DNA from: Maratus speciosus | Lineage: Eukaryota; Arthropoda; Arachnida; Araneae; Salticidae | Assembly: GCA_963932465.1 (NCBI GenBank) | Contig: OZ010786.1 | Coordinates: 441,428,619-441,492,618 of the forward strand | Reading direction: 5' to 3' | DNA: 64,000 bases | Part shown: positions 1 through 11,941 of the stretch, piece by piece | How the letters are laid out: the number at the start of each line of letters is the position of its first letter | Numbering within the stretch: the stretch's first letter is position 1 | Notes under the pieces: model-generated | What the model saw: the letters and a program-made list of their open reading frames with translations, nothing else | The model's database searches: none | Told to the model about the DNA's origin: nothing | Program-made: the position numbers and the translations under genes

Positions 1-120
1 TTAGTCGGTAGAACGTCAGTGCGCTATACTGATGGCCTGGGCTCGAGTTGGAATAGTTTTCACTATGTTGGACTTTGCGCCTTTTAAGCAATTACTTTGA
101 AATTTCATTTTCATCTGAAA
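1..120 (+). repeat. tRNA-derived SINE copy, 5' end cut by window edge
   Basis: Begins inside the D-arm of a tRNA-like head (TTAGTCGGTAGAAC). An anticodon-like stem TCAGT/ACTGA follows, then a decayed B-box region (GGCTCGAGTT), then the body TTTTCACTATGTTGG...AAGCAATTACTTTGAAATTT. The same head and body recur at 3174-3300 and as two facing copies at 25877-26119, so this is a SINE family and not a tRNA gene. The promoter is decayed here. Confidence 0.7.
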
Positions 121-2119
121 TATCTACCACTATTTTCGAATAACAATATTCATCATCTTTAATCTGTCATAAAAATGGCGGTTATTACTATTGGGAAAAA
201 GGTGTAGATATTTGAATGTAAAAATCTGTCATATTAAACGGGATGGCGTAGTAACCGTTCGTGTATTAAACGTGTTTTTTGTGTGTGTTAGTCTTATAAG
301 TGGCATTCAAGAGACTGAAAAAATTCTATGTATTAACCGTGAATATCTTAAACCGGACCAACTGCATATGCTCTGATTGGTTTTTGTATAGCTCCAATTT
401 GTTGGTGAAAGTTAAAATAACTTTTAAGTTTGTACACTGAAGATATTTTATAATTTTTAAGGTCTGACACTGAAAATATTTCAAAAGTTAAGTATAACGA
501 TATTGTGATTAAGGATAGATAGAAACCGAAACCGAATTTCTGTAATCTTCCTATTATCGACCGAAAACAAAAACGAAAATGTCCACCATTTTATAAATAA
601 TTAATACATACATAATACGTACATAATTATTAATTTATTATGCGTGCTTATTATATATATATAGTTATTAATTAATCATACTGGTGGCCACAGTTGGCTC
701 TTCGTGTCTCTGACCCAAACTTGACATTTTCATATAAAATAAAATGTAATTAATTCAGCAACGGCTCAGAATGATTTTTATACTATAAGAATTTCATTTA
801 ATTAAATGTTTTAAGTATAAATACCTCGATTTATCTTTTATAATGATTTTTTTAAATGGTCATCTGTTATACTAGAAATTTCTAAAAGAGTATTCGAAAC
901 ACTTCTGCGGTTTCAAACTAAAAATTTTCTATTACTGTTAAGTCTGCTGATTTTAATCAGCGTCTGTTAAAAGCTAGAGCGTGTTTTTAATGAGCATCTT
1001 TTAATGAGTCGTGAAAAGTGTCTTCAAAGTCTAGTCATATATGCATTGCTTGCTTTATAATTTGCACTCACGTCTTGAGTCAGAGTCATGACTGATAATT
1101 ATAAACAATGAATAAAGAGTGTCGGGAAGAAAGGAGATTTTTGGAATACAGATAGTTTCGGTCCTGCCGAATTTGTAGAAGCATTTTCGCTAAAAACGGA
1201 TTTTCGTCGAAACTCAGATTTTCGGGCGAAAACGAAAACGAAACGGAATTTTCGGTCGATCTCTAATTGTGATACATATAATTACTTCAAATAATTGAAT
1301 GATATAACTTTGAACTGAAATTTTTATCACTGTGCTTATATAATCAGTTTTTAGAATGTTGCTATAAAATTTATCATTTTCTAGAATTTTCACAATGCTG
1401 TATTGTTAAATATCGGTATAAGATATTTCTTAACTTATTTTACATTATATAGTTTTAAAATATTTTATAAAACAAGGATATAAAAGTTTTCGCTGTTAAT
1501 TCTTCATGTTTCTTAATTTTCGCCATACTTGTTCAATTAATATTTTATTCATTAAAAATATTCTAATGTGTGGCAGAAGATAATTTTAATAACGAAGAAT
1601 CTTTTCTAATAACCAAATTTCGCAAATATTTTTTAATTGCATCATTAATTAAACCTCATATATAATAAAGTAAATTTGAAGTTCTTTTACTAAAAAATGT
1701 TAAACACGGGGAAATACATTGTTTCCTTCGATAGAAAATGTTAATTAGCATCTTCAATGTGCTCGAGTTTTTTTTTTCTTTTACCTAATTAGGATGATGT
1801 TGCTTATATTAACCTATTAGAATATATTTTAGATGTTATTTTAACGATTGGGAGTTTGTTAACTAATGTTGAATATTTAAAAATATATATTCTTTTTTAT
1901 ATGGAAATGCATAAAAAAAAAGGATAAAACATCTCATGCATTTTAATCAACTAATTGTCCCACAGAAAATGGAAATTAGCTATTCGACTGAAAATTATAT
2001 TTTCTTTCAATTTATGTTTTAAAAAATATTTAGGGTCCTCTTCATACTGAAATTGTACCAAATTCTGAAATTTCTAATACTAACACTTAATAAAATAATA
2101 CTTAACAAAATTATATATG
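121..2119. other. AT-rich non-coding stretch, possible CGAAA-rich MITE inside
   Basis: No coding signal beyond short chance frames. About 505-595 and 1135-1265 carry GACCGAAA/CGAAAACG-rich sequence in opposite orientation (ATCGACCGAAAAC on the left, TTTTCGGTCGATCTCTAATT on the right), which could be the ends of a ~760-bp non-autonomous element. The ends are too diverged to place. The rest is unassigned AT-rich DNA. Confidence 0.35.
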
Positions 2120-3047
2120 TAGGGGAGGGTAGTACCCAGTGAGACGAAAATTATTATTACTTAACAAATGGCGACGATTTTTATTCTTTGGAAAATTTTT
2201 TTGCTACATCTTTAAGCTACACAAATGCACTGCACATTAATGTATAAATGGTTTTAAAAAAGTTATTTATAAAAGCACAGAAGCAGCATAACCGAGTATC
2301 GAAAATTGTCTCACTGTGTACCACAAGTAGTACATAGTGAGACAATGTATATATTTTCATAAATCATACATTTTTACACTCTATCAATAATTTTCTGCTG
2401 TTTATGATTTCTAATTAATATTTCTAGATTTTCAAAATATTAAAAATATGAGCCTCGGGTGGACAATGGCAGACCTTGGGCTACTTCATGCAAATTTTCA
2501 GTCTCTTACGTTTAGTAAATTTCCCTAGACAGCCATAGCACGTCCACACACACAGAGAGAAAGAGAGAGAGCGAGAGAGAGAGAAACTTTCTTTTATTAA
2601 TAAATAACTTTTTTAACATCAGAACCACATAGTAGGTACACAATAAGACACGTCTCATTGTGTACCACAACTGTGTGTCTCACTGTGTACTTTCGTTACG
2701 TTGTAACAAAATGGATGCCACATCTGTTACATCAATTTTATCGCTTTAAAAAGTTTATGTCGTATTGCCAAAATAGTGTATTATTAGATATAGCTAGGTT
2801 TGGTTAAGTAAATATTGAAGGAAATAAACTCTAAAATAGACGTTTATGTAATTTTAACCACTATAAAATAAGGAATTATTTACTATTTTGTCGGACGAAT
2901 AACTGAAGTGCCGAAACTACATCCACGTGTTGCATAAGATGAGGTCGTTATGTGTGCGTACCAGCTTGAAGAAAAAGTTACAACTATATTTCAAAATGGC
3001 TGCTGTCTCACTGTGTACCATGTCTCACTGTGTACCCCCCTACCCTA
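2120..3047. mobile_element. MITE with GTCTCACTGTGTACC subrepeats
   Basis: Left end TAGGGGAGGGTAGTACCCAG and right end CTGTGTACCCCCCTACCCTA are inverted copies, about 22 of 26 positions matching, both reading into CAGTGAGAC. Internally the motif GTCTCACTGTGTACC or its complement recurs near 2310, 2335, 2655, 2680, 3005 and 3022. Both ends carry TA, which fits a Tc1/mariner-type TA duplication. No transposase is encoded. A GA-rich microsatellite lies at 2548-2583. Superfamily assignment is tentative. Confidence 0.6.
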
Positions 3048-3173
3048 TTCACCGATGCTGGGTTTATTTGTGTCTCATGTTTCGCCACAGGATTGTGTGT
3101 TCATGAAGACTGTTTCATCTTGTGCTGCAGTTGTAGCCTTTCCCACATATATGAGTGAGAGATGCTAAGCTGG

Positions 3174-3300
3174 GTATCGTCCTCGTAGCTTAATTGGTAG
3201 AGTGCTTGGACTGCTATTCCAAGGGTTCCGGGTTCGATTCCCGGCTTGGATATTTTTCGCTCTGTTGGTTCTACGCTTAGTTAGCAATGTGATAAATCAC
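3174..3300 (+). repeat. tRNA-derived SINE with intact A and B boxes
   Basis: The head has a perfect A box (TAGCTTAATTGG) and B box (GGTTCGATTCC). It has a 5-bp anticodon stem TTGGA/TCCAA around loop CTGCTAT (anticodon position GCT) and a 5-bp T stem CCGGG/CCCGG. The acceptor stem pairs poorly (GTCCTCG against CTTGGAT). The variable loop is short, unlike a real tRNA-Ser(GCT). The downstream TTTTTCGCTCTGTTGG...TTAGTTAGCAAT matches the body of the other SINE copies. I read it as a Pol III-promoted SINE; a tRNA-like gene is the alternative. Confidence 0.7.
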
Positions 3301-3338
3301 GTATTAAATATTCACTAACACTTAGTTTTGACATTATG

Positions 3339-4043
3339 CTGTAGAGTGCCGATTATCCGGACCGGTCAGGACCGAGGCAGATCCGGTTAATAAAAAATCC
3401 GGATAATTGGACAACTTTAAAAAACGGCTATGACAATGTTTTTTAGGTAACTTCCTTTCACATTTTTCCAGGCTTAGGACTGACAATTGTAGTATAGTGC
3501 CCATTTTAGCATATTACAAATGGCGCTTTTAGAAGTTATTATTTTTAACTTTTTTAACTTTTAATTTCTACAAAATTGGTAAAAAGTTATAACATAGAAT
3601 TATTGCTCGTATATATGAATACACTGTACGAACAGACGCGAGCGGAGAAAGGGGTGGGGGGGGGGGGGTTCCTCTTTCCGAGGAGACGAAGGGTCAAAAG
3701 AAGCACTTATTTGACCTCCTGCAGAGAATTTGAAGATAAAGAAGGATGTTCCTGGGGGAAAAATATTCATGGCACTCTCGCGCGTTAGAAGTGAAAACTT
3801 CTTAAGTTCTACTAACAGCAGATCTTGAATTTATGCATTGCTCTCTTTGCATTTGTTGGCGATTTTATTAATTCACTTTTAAGAAATGATTGTTTAACGG
3901 TTAACTTTCGTGACATCCAGCCGAATTTAACCTACTGCGCCTAAAGAAGTTTCACTTCAAAAATTTTGGAGGAGGCGAGAAAAAAAGTATGGTCCTTGAT
4001 CGATATGGTTAATTGGACAATACGGTTAATCGGCACTCTGCTG
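3339..4043. mobile_element. pogo/Tigger-type non-autonomous element
   Basis: The ends CTGTAGAGTGCCGATTATCC and GGTTAATCGGCACTCTGCTG are imperfect inverted repeats of the GAGTGCCGATTA(T/A)CCG type, characteristic of pogo/Tigger elements. Inside lie a G-run (3652-3668) and no transposase. A clean TA duplication is not visible, probably through decay. A related terminus occurs at 8345-8399. Confidence 0.6.
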
Positions 4044-5699
4044 TGTTTAGCTTTTTTGGCAAATTTTACTTTAGGGTACTAAATGGAAAGTTTGGGAGGT
4101 ATTAATATATAAAGTCTGGAACTCCTATTGTAAATTTACTTGTAATTGTTGCAAAACGGATTAAAACGTATTTTTTCGACTGACTGTAGACCGATTATTA
4201 AGTTTCGAACAAATCAAATTCTGCGACGAGAGCGATAAATTATTTCTCTTGCCGTTCTTTTCCAAAGGTTCTGCGGTCAGTTGTAACACTTTTTATTGTT
4301 CGTTAAAGATTGGAAAGATAAGATCACAAAATAAGCAAAAGAAATTCTCCCCAGAGGAGGTAATAAACATGCCAGACCCCTTTTTACCACAATTCGTCAC
4401 ACTCTTTGCAGTGCGACAAAAGAATCTGTACCTCAATGAAGACGAAGAAAAACACCACTTAGTGTCGCGGAGATATCGGTGGAACTTTAGAGGTCTTTCA
4501 TTAGTTACATTTAGTGTTGTTTAGCCTTGTCTTTCCTTTTATCACACTCGAGACTGGTACCATATCTAATGCTTTCCTTAACCCTTTATCTACTGATGGT
4601 ACTTACAAGTCCCATTAAAATACCTTGTTATAAAACTCATTTAATAACTTCAATTAATTGTAATACAGTTTAGAATTTGTTATAGACACATAACTTTATC
4701 TTGTTCCAAAAGCATTATTGGTTACACAAAGCAAAAATATTTTTAAAAGGATGATTTCTTTTGCCTGGGCATATTTACAGCTTTCTTGGCGTTGGCGGGG
4801 GGGGGGGGGGGGGTGTTCAATTCGGAAATATTTCTATCGTAAGAACATTATATTTGTACTTTTCCTAATTCTACAAAATACTAGGAAATATATTTAAAAT
4901 AAAAGATTTGAGTTGGGTTATGAATATTGCACAAAATCCCTATAAATTCAAATTTAATTAATCATTCTAAATCCTTCAATCCTTCTAAAATCCTTCCAAG
5001 ATTTATTAAATAATTTTGGAAATCTTCTAATGCAGTTTAAGAAATTCACGAAAAATTCTTTAGAAGATAAAATTTTCATGAATTCATAATTCAGTAGATA
5101 AAGTGTTAAATTTTGCTTTAGTTAGCAATCCTAAATTTATTAATTCATGATTAAAAGCCATTACATTAGCCAACTGCATTGCTTTATTTTATTAAAGAAT
5201 ATGATATATAGTTCATTTGTCTGCTTTATCTAATTAGTATAAACTAGTAATTTAGGTATTTAAATCGGGATATTACCTTTGTATTTGTTTAGTCTTTCTA
5301 TAAATTTAACTTTTATTTCTGATTGCTTACTTTGCCTAATATGTTATAACCTAATTTGCCTAAAAATCTGTAGAATAAGATGGCATAATTTTCATTCATA
5401 TGAGTTAAAACGATAAACTAGAAAAAAAAAATTAATTTTTAACAAAACTTTAAAGGACAGCAAACAAAGTCTTCAGCCGTGGAAAGTTTCCACAATATTT
5501 CAGTTTTAAAACTTTAAAAAAAATAATTATTATGCTTAATTATTCTAAATTGCTTTTAAAATATTTTTTCCCAGCACTCGGAACCCTATCCGTGTTTAAA
5601 ACGTTTATTATTTCTTTTCATATTTCCACCAGTTAACCAGTTAATTGTCATATTTGTTTTGACATCATAAACTAAAAACAGGGAGCCAACACCACTTTT
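4044..5699. other. AT-rich stretch without recognised genes
   Basis: No supportable coding region. Contains an 18-base G run at about 4796-4813 and several short A/T runs. Confidence 0.5.
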
Positions 5700-6447
5700 T
5701 TAAGGGGGTCTGGGACACAAATCTTCAAATTTTCAAAAAAAAAAAAAAAAAAATATTGTATTAAAAATTTCTCAGCCGTTTTCTGCTTAAAATGACATTT
5801 AAATCATGTTTCAACCTAATTAGAACAGGAAATATTATTATTTTTTTCTTTTTGGTTTGTATTAAAAATCTACTTTTCAAGCTATGGTTGTCAAGGAAAC
5901 GACTTCTTGTGAAATTGCGTTTTTCTTCATGGTGGGTTTTTTCATCATTACTCATATTTAAATTGTTATAAATAAAGAACCGTTACAGATAAATGGTTCA
6001 AATTTGGAACATGTCTTTTTCAATAGCTTTGCTTTAATTTAGATTCAGCAAATTAAAAAATTACCATTACTTTTGTAAATATGATTTTTTTTTTTAAAAA
6101 AAGGTACAGCATTTTTTTTTTCTAATTTTTACTTTAAATATTTTTATTTTTTTTTAATTAATATTTTTTTAATGCTGAATCTAAATTAAAACTTATATAT
6201 TTCTGATTACTTAAATGAAAAAAAATTGAAATTCTATAAATAATATTTCGAGTTATAACGATTTTAAACTACCCCACTTTTTTAACAAAATTTAAATTTT
6301 AAATTAAAAAAAAATATGAGAAGTTTTATCATGCTATTTTGTTTAGAAATGATATGGTTAACCATATCAGAAAAATTCAAAATTTTAGCTCAATAAATAT
6401 TTTTTTTTTTTTTTTTTTTTTTGAAAATGTGTGCCGGACCCCCCTGA
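5700..6447. mobile_element. TTAA-type MITE, GGGGGTCTGGGACACA family, copy 1
   Basis: Starts TTAAGGGGGTCTGGGACACA and ends TGTGTGCCGGACCCCCCTGA, an imperfect inverted pair; the right TTAA is mutated. The interior (TATTTCGAGTTATAACGATT, then AAACTACCCCAC) occurs in reverse orientation in the copy at 61740-62483. TTAA targets suggest piggyBac-type mobilisation. No coding capacity. Poly-A and poly-T runs lie just inside both ends. Confidence 0.7.
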
Positions 6448-6689
6448 GTACAAAAATCTTTTCCTTAAATAATCGAGAAAAGTTTGTCATTTAAAGAATC
6501 GAAGATTTCAGGTAAAAATTAGTGGTGTGGAAAAGCTTTCAGTAACGAAGCAAGATAACTTTTCTTGCCCGAACACAGTTCGGGCAAAACAGTTAAGTGG
6601 TTAAAGCGGTGCATACAAAAAGGAAGCATTTTTCCGTAAAAATGTTTGTACCTTTCTTATCATCTCAGCAAAACAAATTAACTAATTAA

Positions 6690-7170
6690 AGGAATGCGTA
6701 TTTAACTATGTTCTCTGAAGCAAATTATATGTAAATTCAGAAATAAATCTTTTTTTGCAAATGTAAAATTCCATTTGTTTAACAACACTACACTAGATAC
6801 AAATGCCTCATAAATAATGTATCCCTTTAAAAGATAAATTTATATGAGACAACAAAGATTTCAATTTAATTTTTTACCAAAAATAAACAGACTTTAAAGG
6901 AATAGAACTAGATGCACTTAATAATTTATATTCTGAGGTAAACAAGTAGCACTTTAGAAAAACGTTGAAAAACTTCATTAATTTAAACAGCGTTATTTGT
7001 ATTTAAATTAAGTATTCCAATTTATCTCCATGAAATAAAGGCATTTATAAACAATTTATTTAGACAGAAAGTGTATGCTTAGCATGTGTGCAAAATTGTC
7101 TGAATATTTGTTTTAAAAAGAATATACTAAAGCATAACTGAAAATTTAACTTTCTTAACCGATTCGATTT
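6690..7170 (+). repeat. Dispersed ~480-bp repeat, copy a
   Basis: Shares ordered blocks with three other copies: ACTAGATACAAATGCCTCAT, ATAAACAGACTTTAAAGGAA, TTAATTTAAACAGC, and AGTGTATGCTTAGCAT near the end. The other copies are at about 16060-16640, 21640-22065 and 24700-25160, all in the same orientation. No coding frame is conserved. Family unknown. Confidence 0.6.
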
Positions 7171-7269
7171 ATTTTCAATTTTGAGAAAAAATTATTTTTA
7201 CGGTAATAATGTTAATGGAAGATATCAAAATATATTTACTGAAGCTTAACGAGCATGTATGTCGTTGTC

Positions 7270-8275
7270 TGAAATCTAACAAATTTAGTCAATTTGCGTA
7301 CTATTCAATTCATATGACAATGGTCTAAAGAAGAGTTTAAGGAGACGTTTGGAAAATATCATATCACAACAGGCTATTTCCAAACATTCAAAGGCTTCGT
7401 TATGTGATGGACCTTGGTCATTTTCAGTGCATTCGTTTTCATTTCTTCAATTTCTTTTCCATCTTAAGGGGTCTCAGGACTCTTAAAATTTGAAAAAATG
7501 AAAAAAAGGAACATTTTCAACCTTTAATATCTTAAAATGTATTTGATATTAAGACACAATTTTAAATAGGAATGAAAGATACAAGTACGTTCTTTCATTT
7601 CAAATATTGGAAAAATTGCAAGATGCAGAATTAGCATTTACAGGGGCCTCAAGACTGTCAGAAATTTGACGAGCAGAAAATCGGCATAACAGCTTATGCG
7701 CACGATTACAAAATAAATTTTGCAACTAGAATGAAAATTTTGGTGCCTACTTATACCTCAGATTTTAATAATTACACCGAACCTAAATAAATTTGTATTT
7801 AAAGCATTTTTATATTTTTAATACAAAGTTCTATTTAGCTAATGCAAAATTTAGAAAATTTCAACAATATAAACCACTAAAACAATATTTTCTTTTTACA
7901 ATAAAAAGGAAATTTTAGGTTCAGTTTATACAGACTGACATGAAACATATGTTTTGAAAATTTCATGAAAAAATATTCAGAAGTTTTTGAGATATCGTGC
8001 GCGTTATGCCCAAAAACGTCATTTGGAGAAAAATGATTTCAAAGTTTTGGAAACACCGCTTCAGCTATTGAGCGATTATTATTGTAAATGCCATAACTTC
8101 TGTTCTAATGGGAATTTCAAGATAGCAATTATATCAAAATGTTCAGAAAACATAAAAGTTTAACATCTAAAAAAATTAAAAGTTCGAAAATTTTAGAGCT
8201 TTAAGAGTCCTGAGACCCCTTAAATATCATCCACAATCTCATCATCATTAAAAAAATTTTTTGAGAGAAATAAGC
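7270..8275 (-). pseudogene. pogo/Tigger transposase C-terminal relic, split by a MITE
   Basis: Read on the minus strand, 8224-8275 gives FNDDEIVDDI. After the MITE at 7464-8223, a frame through about 7385-7440 gives NDQGPSHNEAFECLEIAC. Acidic DD(E)IV followed by SHxEAFxxLE is the C-terminal layout known from Tigger/jerky-type transposases. The two pieces flank the inserted MITE and the frame is otherwise broken, so this is a decayed relic. It lies next to a Tigger-like terminus at 8345-8399, which supports the call, but the N-terminal and catalytic regions are not present. Assignment rests on short motifs. Confidence 0.35.
7464..8223. mobile_element. TTAA MITE, GGGGTCTCAGGACTCTTAAA family, copy A
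   Basis: Bounded by TTAA at 7464-7467 and 8220-8223 with perfect 20-bp inverted ends (GGGGTCTCAGGACTCTTAAA). The interior contains AATAGGAATGAAAGATACAA and GATGCAGAATTAGCATTTAC. A second, opposite-orientation copy is at 47909-48656. No transposase. The TTAA target fits piggyBac-like mobilisation. Confidence 0.75.
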
Positions 8276-8276
8276 T

Positions 8277-8299
8277 GTTCGGATAAATGGAAGTTAGGT

Positions 8300-8330
<31 letters not shown>

Positions 8331-8399
8331 GAGAGAAATAGGCTGTTTGGATAATTGGAAGTTCGGTTAATTGGAGTTCCGATAATCGGTGCTCTACTG
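8277..8399. mobile_element. Truncated pogo/Tigger terminus
   Basis: Read on the minus strand: CAGTAGAGCACCGATTATCG, AACTCCAATTAACCG, CCAATTATCC. This is the same terminal type as the element at 3339-4043. A T-run of about 30 bases interrupts it (8301-8330), and a duplicated CTGTTYGGATAA block lies on each side of the run. It is probably the 5' terminus belonging to the transposase relic to its left. Confidence 0.5.
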
Positions 8400-8496
8400 C
8401 ACTTAAAAAAGTTAATGACTTGCGAAGACAAAAATTTAGTGATGAATTCAGGGGATGTCTGGGAGGGAATTTTCCGGGAGAAAGGATTTCCGCTAT

Positions 8497-8991
8497 TTAA
8501 CCCTTAAATGCCTGATTTTTCAAAAATCCTTGTAATAATGTTTTTCGGTTTTCATTTTTTAAATAAATCATGTGAAGAATACTTAAAAAAATCATGTTTT
8601 AAGTATGGTTTACGGCTAAAAAACAGTTTTTTACTAATCGGCAATACTGGTCTTTAATTGAAAAAAATTCTATAATATTAAACACACAAGAATTTTAGGA
8701 ACTATAATAAGAAGTCATTTTTACTTGCCCACTGCAGAGCAAAATAGGGTATTTCGCAAGCTTCCAAACAAACTAAAAGAACAAGTAGCAACAATTGAAA
8801 AAATAAATCTATCTTTATTCTTAAACAGCACAAGTGTTGCCATCTACATGTTGAAAATCAATTTAATAATATTTTCAGAATATATTTTATTGGCAATATT
8901 AGGCATTATATCTTCAATATTATTCTAATAGTATTTTAGAGCTTAAATTGGGTATGTTGCCGAAAAGCAACACCCGGCATTTAAGGGTTAA
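8497..8991. mobile_element. piggyBac-type MITE (TTAACCCTTAAATGCC), copy D1
   Basis: TTAACCCTTAAATGCCTGAT at the left and CCCGGCATTTAAGGGTTAA at the right form inverted ends flanked by TTAA. The internal GTATGTTGCCGAAAAGCAAC matches, in reverse, the copy at 54118-54622. The TTAACCC start is typical of piggyBac elements. Short frames inside are not conserved. Confidence 0.8.
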
Positions 8992-9815
8992 AGCATCCCC
9001 TTCCGAAATCCAAAAGCAAAATTCCATCCAGTGAAAAATGATTCTGAATTCCGTACTACACAAGCGTATACTAACCTATAAGTTAGGTTCTACGTACAAT
9101 TTTTATTTTCAGAAATTTTATAATGTGATTGTGAACCCCCTTTAAATAAGCCACGAGCCGCCACTGACAACAGGATTTAACAGATATTACAACTTTCTTA
9201 TATTTTTAGCGTTTCATCATACATGGTTTGTTCAGAAATAAAACCGATATTTTAAATTTAAAGGGTGAAACGTATGTTTAAAATTAAAGAATCTCTAACG
9301 GTGTAAAGATAATTAGGCAAACTTTTATTATTATTATTATTATTATTAAAAGACAAAATATAAATGAAGTTATTATAAGAAATAGATAGACATATACTAC
9401 CATTACTACATGTTGGTAATTACAAGAGTAATTGTTAAGACAAATAATACTCAATGAAAAGATATGTACTATTACTGGACCCGAACGGGTTAAATATAAT
9501 TTTAGTTTCAGTTAACAAATAGTGAATAAATTGAGACTTACAACTTACATGAGCAAAATGTTTCTTGTAATAACACAAAACAAATAATATCTTCCCGGAT
9601 TATGTATTTTACATAAACAAAATTATCATTAATTTGAAATGAATTCGGGTGATTTATTGATATGGAAACTTTTTTGAGTAACATTGTCATTGAACATATA
9701 TTAACCATAGAGCAGATATATTTATGTATGTTGAAAAGCTACACTGCAAATTCCCAGCACACATTGAGAACAAACACTTGGAACACTTGGATTAAAAAAA
9801 GTGGTTCAGTTACAT
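8992..9815. other. Non-coding AT-rich stretch with (ATT)n
   Basis: An (ATT)n microsatellite at about 9328-9350 and otherwise unassigned sequence. No supportable gene. Confidence 0.5.
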
Positions 9816-9890
9816 TAACACTAGAACGGTTACTAGAACGGTTACACTAGAACTGGTGTCAATTTGATACCGATCAAATAATAAAATGTA
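9816..9890. mobile_element. Fragment of a TTAA MITE (TTAACACTAGAAC)
   Basis: TTAACACTAGAACGGTTACT, with an internal ACTAGAACGGTT duplication, then GTGTCAATTTGATACCGATC. It matches the left end of the MITE at 54070 (TTAATACTAGAATGCC... GTCGATTTGACTCCGATC). It truncates the BEL/Pao relic that follows, so that frame reads into MITE DNA. Confidence 0.5.
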
Positions 9891-10841
9891 AACCGCAACG
9901 TATAACTCTTTTGTCAATTTCCCCTCGATTCCCTTTAACATTTTCCACAAAAAGTCAGACCCTAGCAAAATATTTATTTCCTGTTCAAGACCTGTATCAG
10001 CAGGCTTAAAGCCTCTTGTTCTCATTATGTCTAGAAGTTCTGGTTCTAGGGTTTTTACAGAAGCTCCAGTTATATTATTAACCACAAGAGCTTCGATCTT
10101 TATCGAGTTGATAGGTTGCACAACACTGGATAATTCAAGAGCAACAACTTCGTAACATGATTCATAAGGGCGTCTCAGCCCAAAGGGATAAACTAATAAA
10201 TTTTCTCTTCGCAATGGCTTATATTTTAATTTTTGTACTAGAGATCTCTTCACGAAGCATTTTTCTGAACCACTATCACATAAAACGCGAGCCAACAAGA
10301 ATCGTTTACCAGCAGACACAGAAACTGTACAAGTCTGCAATAATGTAGCTTTATTTTGTTTATATTTTTGCTCCGACATCATAGATACAATTGCACCTTT
10401 CGTTTCTTTTTCAGGATTTTCTTTTGTTGTTTCTTTAAAACAAAACAAATAACTATGGGTGTTGTTACCACATTTGGAACAAGGGTTAATTTTTGTTCTA
10501 CAATTAAAAGATAAATGCGACTTATAAAAGCATTTGTAACATCGACCTTCTTTCTTTAATTTATATCGTTTTTGTTCATCCGTGAATTTCGAACAATTTA
10601 GTCCTACATGATCAGAAAACTTGCAAAATATGCAAAACTTTTTTGTAGATGTATTTAAAGCAGCAGCTGAAGGTATATTTTTCTTTTGAGGAAAATTTTG
10701 ATAATTACTTGAAGAATTTTCATATTTGGTTTTAGAATTTTTATAAGCCTTGCTTTGGGAATTATTTACTAAATTAGTAGCTTCACGGCATCTTAATTCC
10801 GTTTTAATAAAATTTATTAAATCAGTTACTTCACAATCCTT
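9870..10841 (-). pseudogene. BEL/Pao retrotransposon relic: zinc knuckles plus aspartic protease
   Basis: One minus-strand frame is open from a TAA at 10842-10844 down to about 9810. Its N-terminal half has three CX2CX4HX4C zinc knuckles in a row (CIFCKFSDHVGLNC, CYKCFYKSHLSFNC, CSKCGNNTHSYLFC), the Gag-type cluster of BEL/Pao elements. The C-terminal half has a retropepsin-like domain with LCDSGSEKCFV (catalytic DSG) and, later, INILLGSDFLW, matching the protease region of BEL/Pao polyproteins. No reverse transcriptase, integrase or LTR is present. The frame ends in MITE-derived sequence. It is a truncated, non-autonomous fragment. Confidence 0.7.
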
Positions 10842-10844
10842 TTA

Positions 10845-11941
10845 AGAATTTTTATTCTTTTGTCACCGGTTTTTCAAAACAAAAATTTTCGCCTGATTTA
10901 ATCGGGAAAATGTTCCGATTAGGTAAGGCAAAAGATACAATAAAAAATAACTGGTGGGAATGATCACGGGGTGTTAATTGGACGGAAAAAATGCATCCCC
11001 GATGAAATCTCCGGTTGCGCAAATTTTGCTACATTTACGTTGCCCGAGATTATCTCGGGTTGCGCAGCGATAGGGTTAGAGAATCGCAATCAGTCTTATC
11101 AATATCAACTGACATTAATGTACCACATTTTGTGATTAATTTCGTAACAGCTGCGCGAACAGTAGCACTTTTACTTTTAAGCTTTTTTGGTTTATCTATA
11201 TTTATATTTTAATTCAATTTTCAAAATAAATTATCATGACAAAACGTTATTTTCAATAAATCAAGAGTCAATAGTCATGCAGAATAATAGAGGTATTTCT
11301 TACCTTTTTTCGGGTTCTTCGGCACCAAAAAAGTAATGAAGATAATCAGGTAGTCCATGAAATTTCCCGTTATCACAAATCATGATATTGTTATTGGAAG
11401 AGCATATTTTGAAGAATTCACGATTAGTTTTAAATCATATTAAAGCCATCATAATTTCACGTATTATGTTTTGGAGAAAAGTAAAATCGAAATCTTTTAT
11501 TTTTGTGTTCTTCCTTTGTAAATAATCACCAACAAGAAATCCTTTTACAACATATTATTTGCAATCCAATTATATACAAAATTTACATTATTTACATATT
11601 TATAGATGAAACACATTTATGTGTTTTGTTCCTTCTAGAACTCATGATTCTAAAAACAATTAAAATTTCAGCAACAATTTTCTTCTATTACAAAGCCAAA
11701 AAACAATAGTATGATTGCATATTCGATTTCATGCTCCAGATAAATTTCCTTTTTAAAAGACCAAGAGAAGAAATGCAGTCTACTTACTGCGTTCACTTTT
11801 TACATTACTACTAAAAAAAAAAAACTAATAGAACAAGAAAAATGTTTTTAATATAAATTCTCTAGTCAGATCATGTGATCACTGGCGCCTTTTCAGTCTG
11901 GCTCAGAGAGGCCCGCTCAAGGAGTTTGCGAAATATTCCAC
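10845..11941. other. AT-rich stretch without recognised features
   Basis: No supportable gene or repeat boundary. Short frames here are not backed by any motif. Confidence 0.4.

Noticed and set aside
3181..3252. Functional tRNA-Ser(GCT) gene
   Set aside because: Weak acceptor stem, no long variable arm, and a SINE body shared with other copies follows.
4249..4524. 91-codon frame near 4.3 kb
   Set aside because: No domain, no conserved copy, and composition similar to flanking non-coding DNA.
9810..10841. Complete BEL/Pao retrotransposon
   Set aside because: No reverse transcriptase, integrase or LTR was found within several kb on either side.
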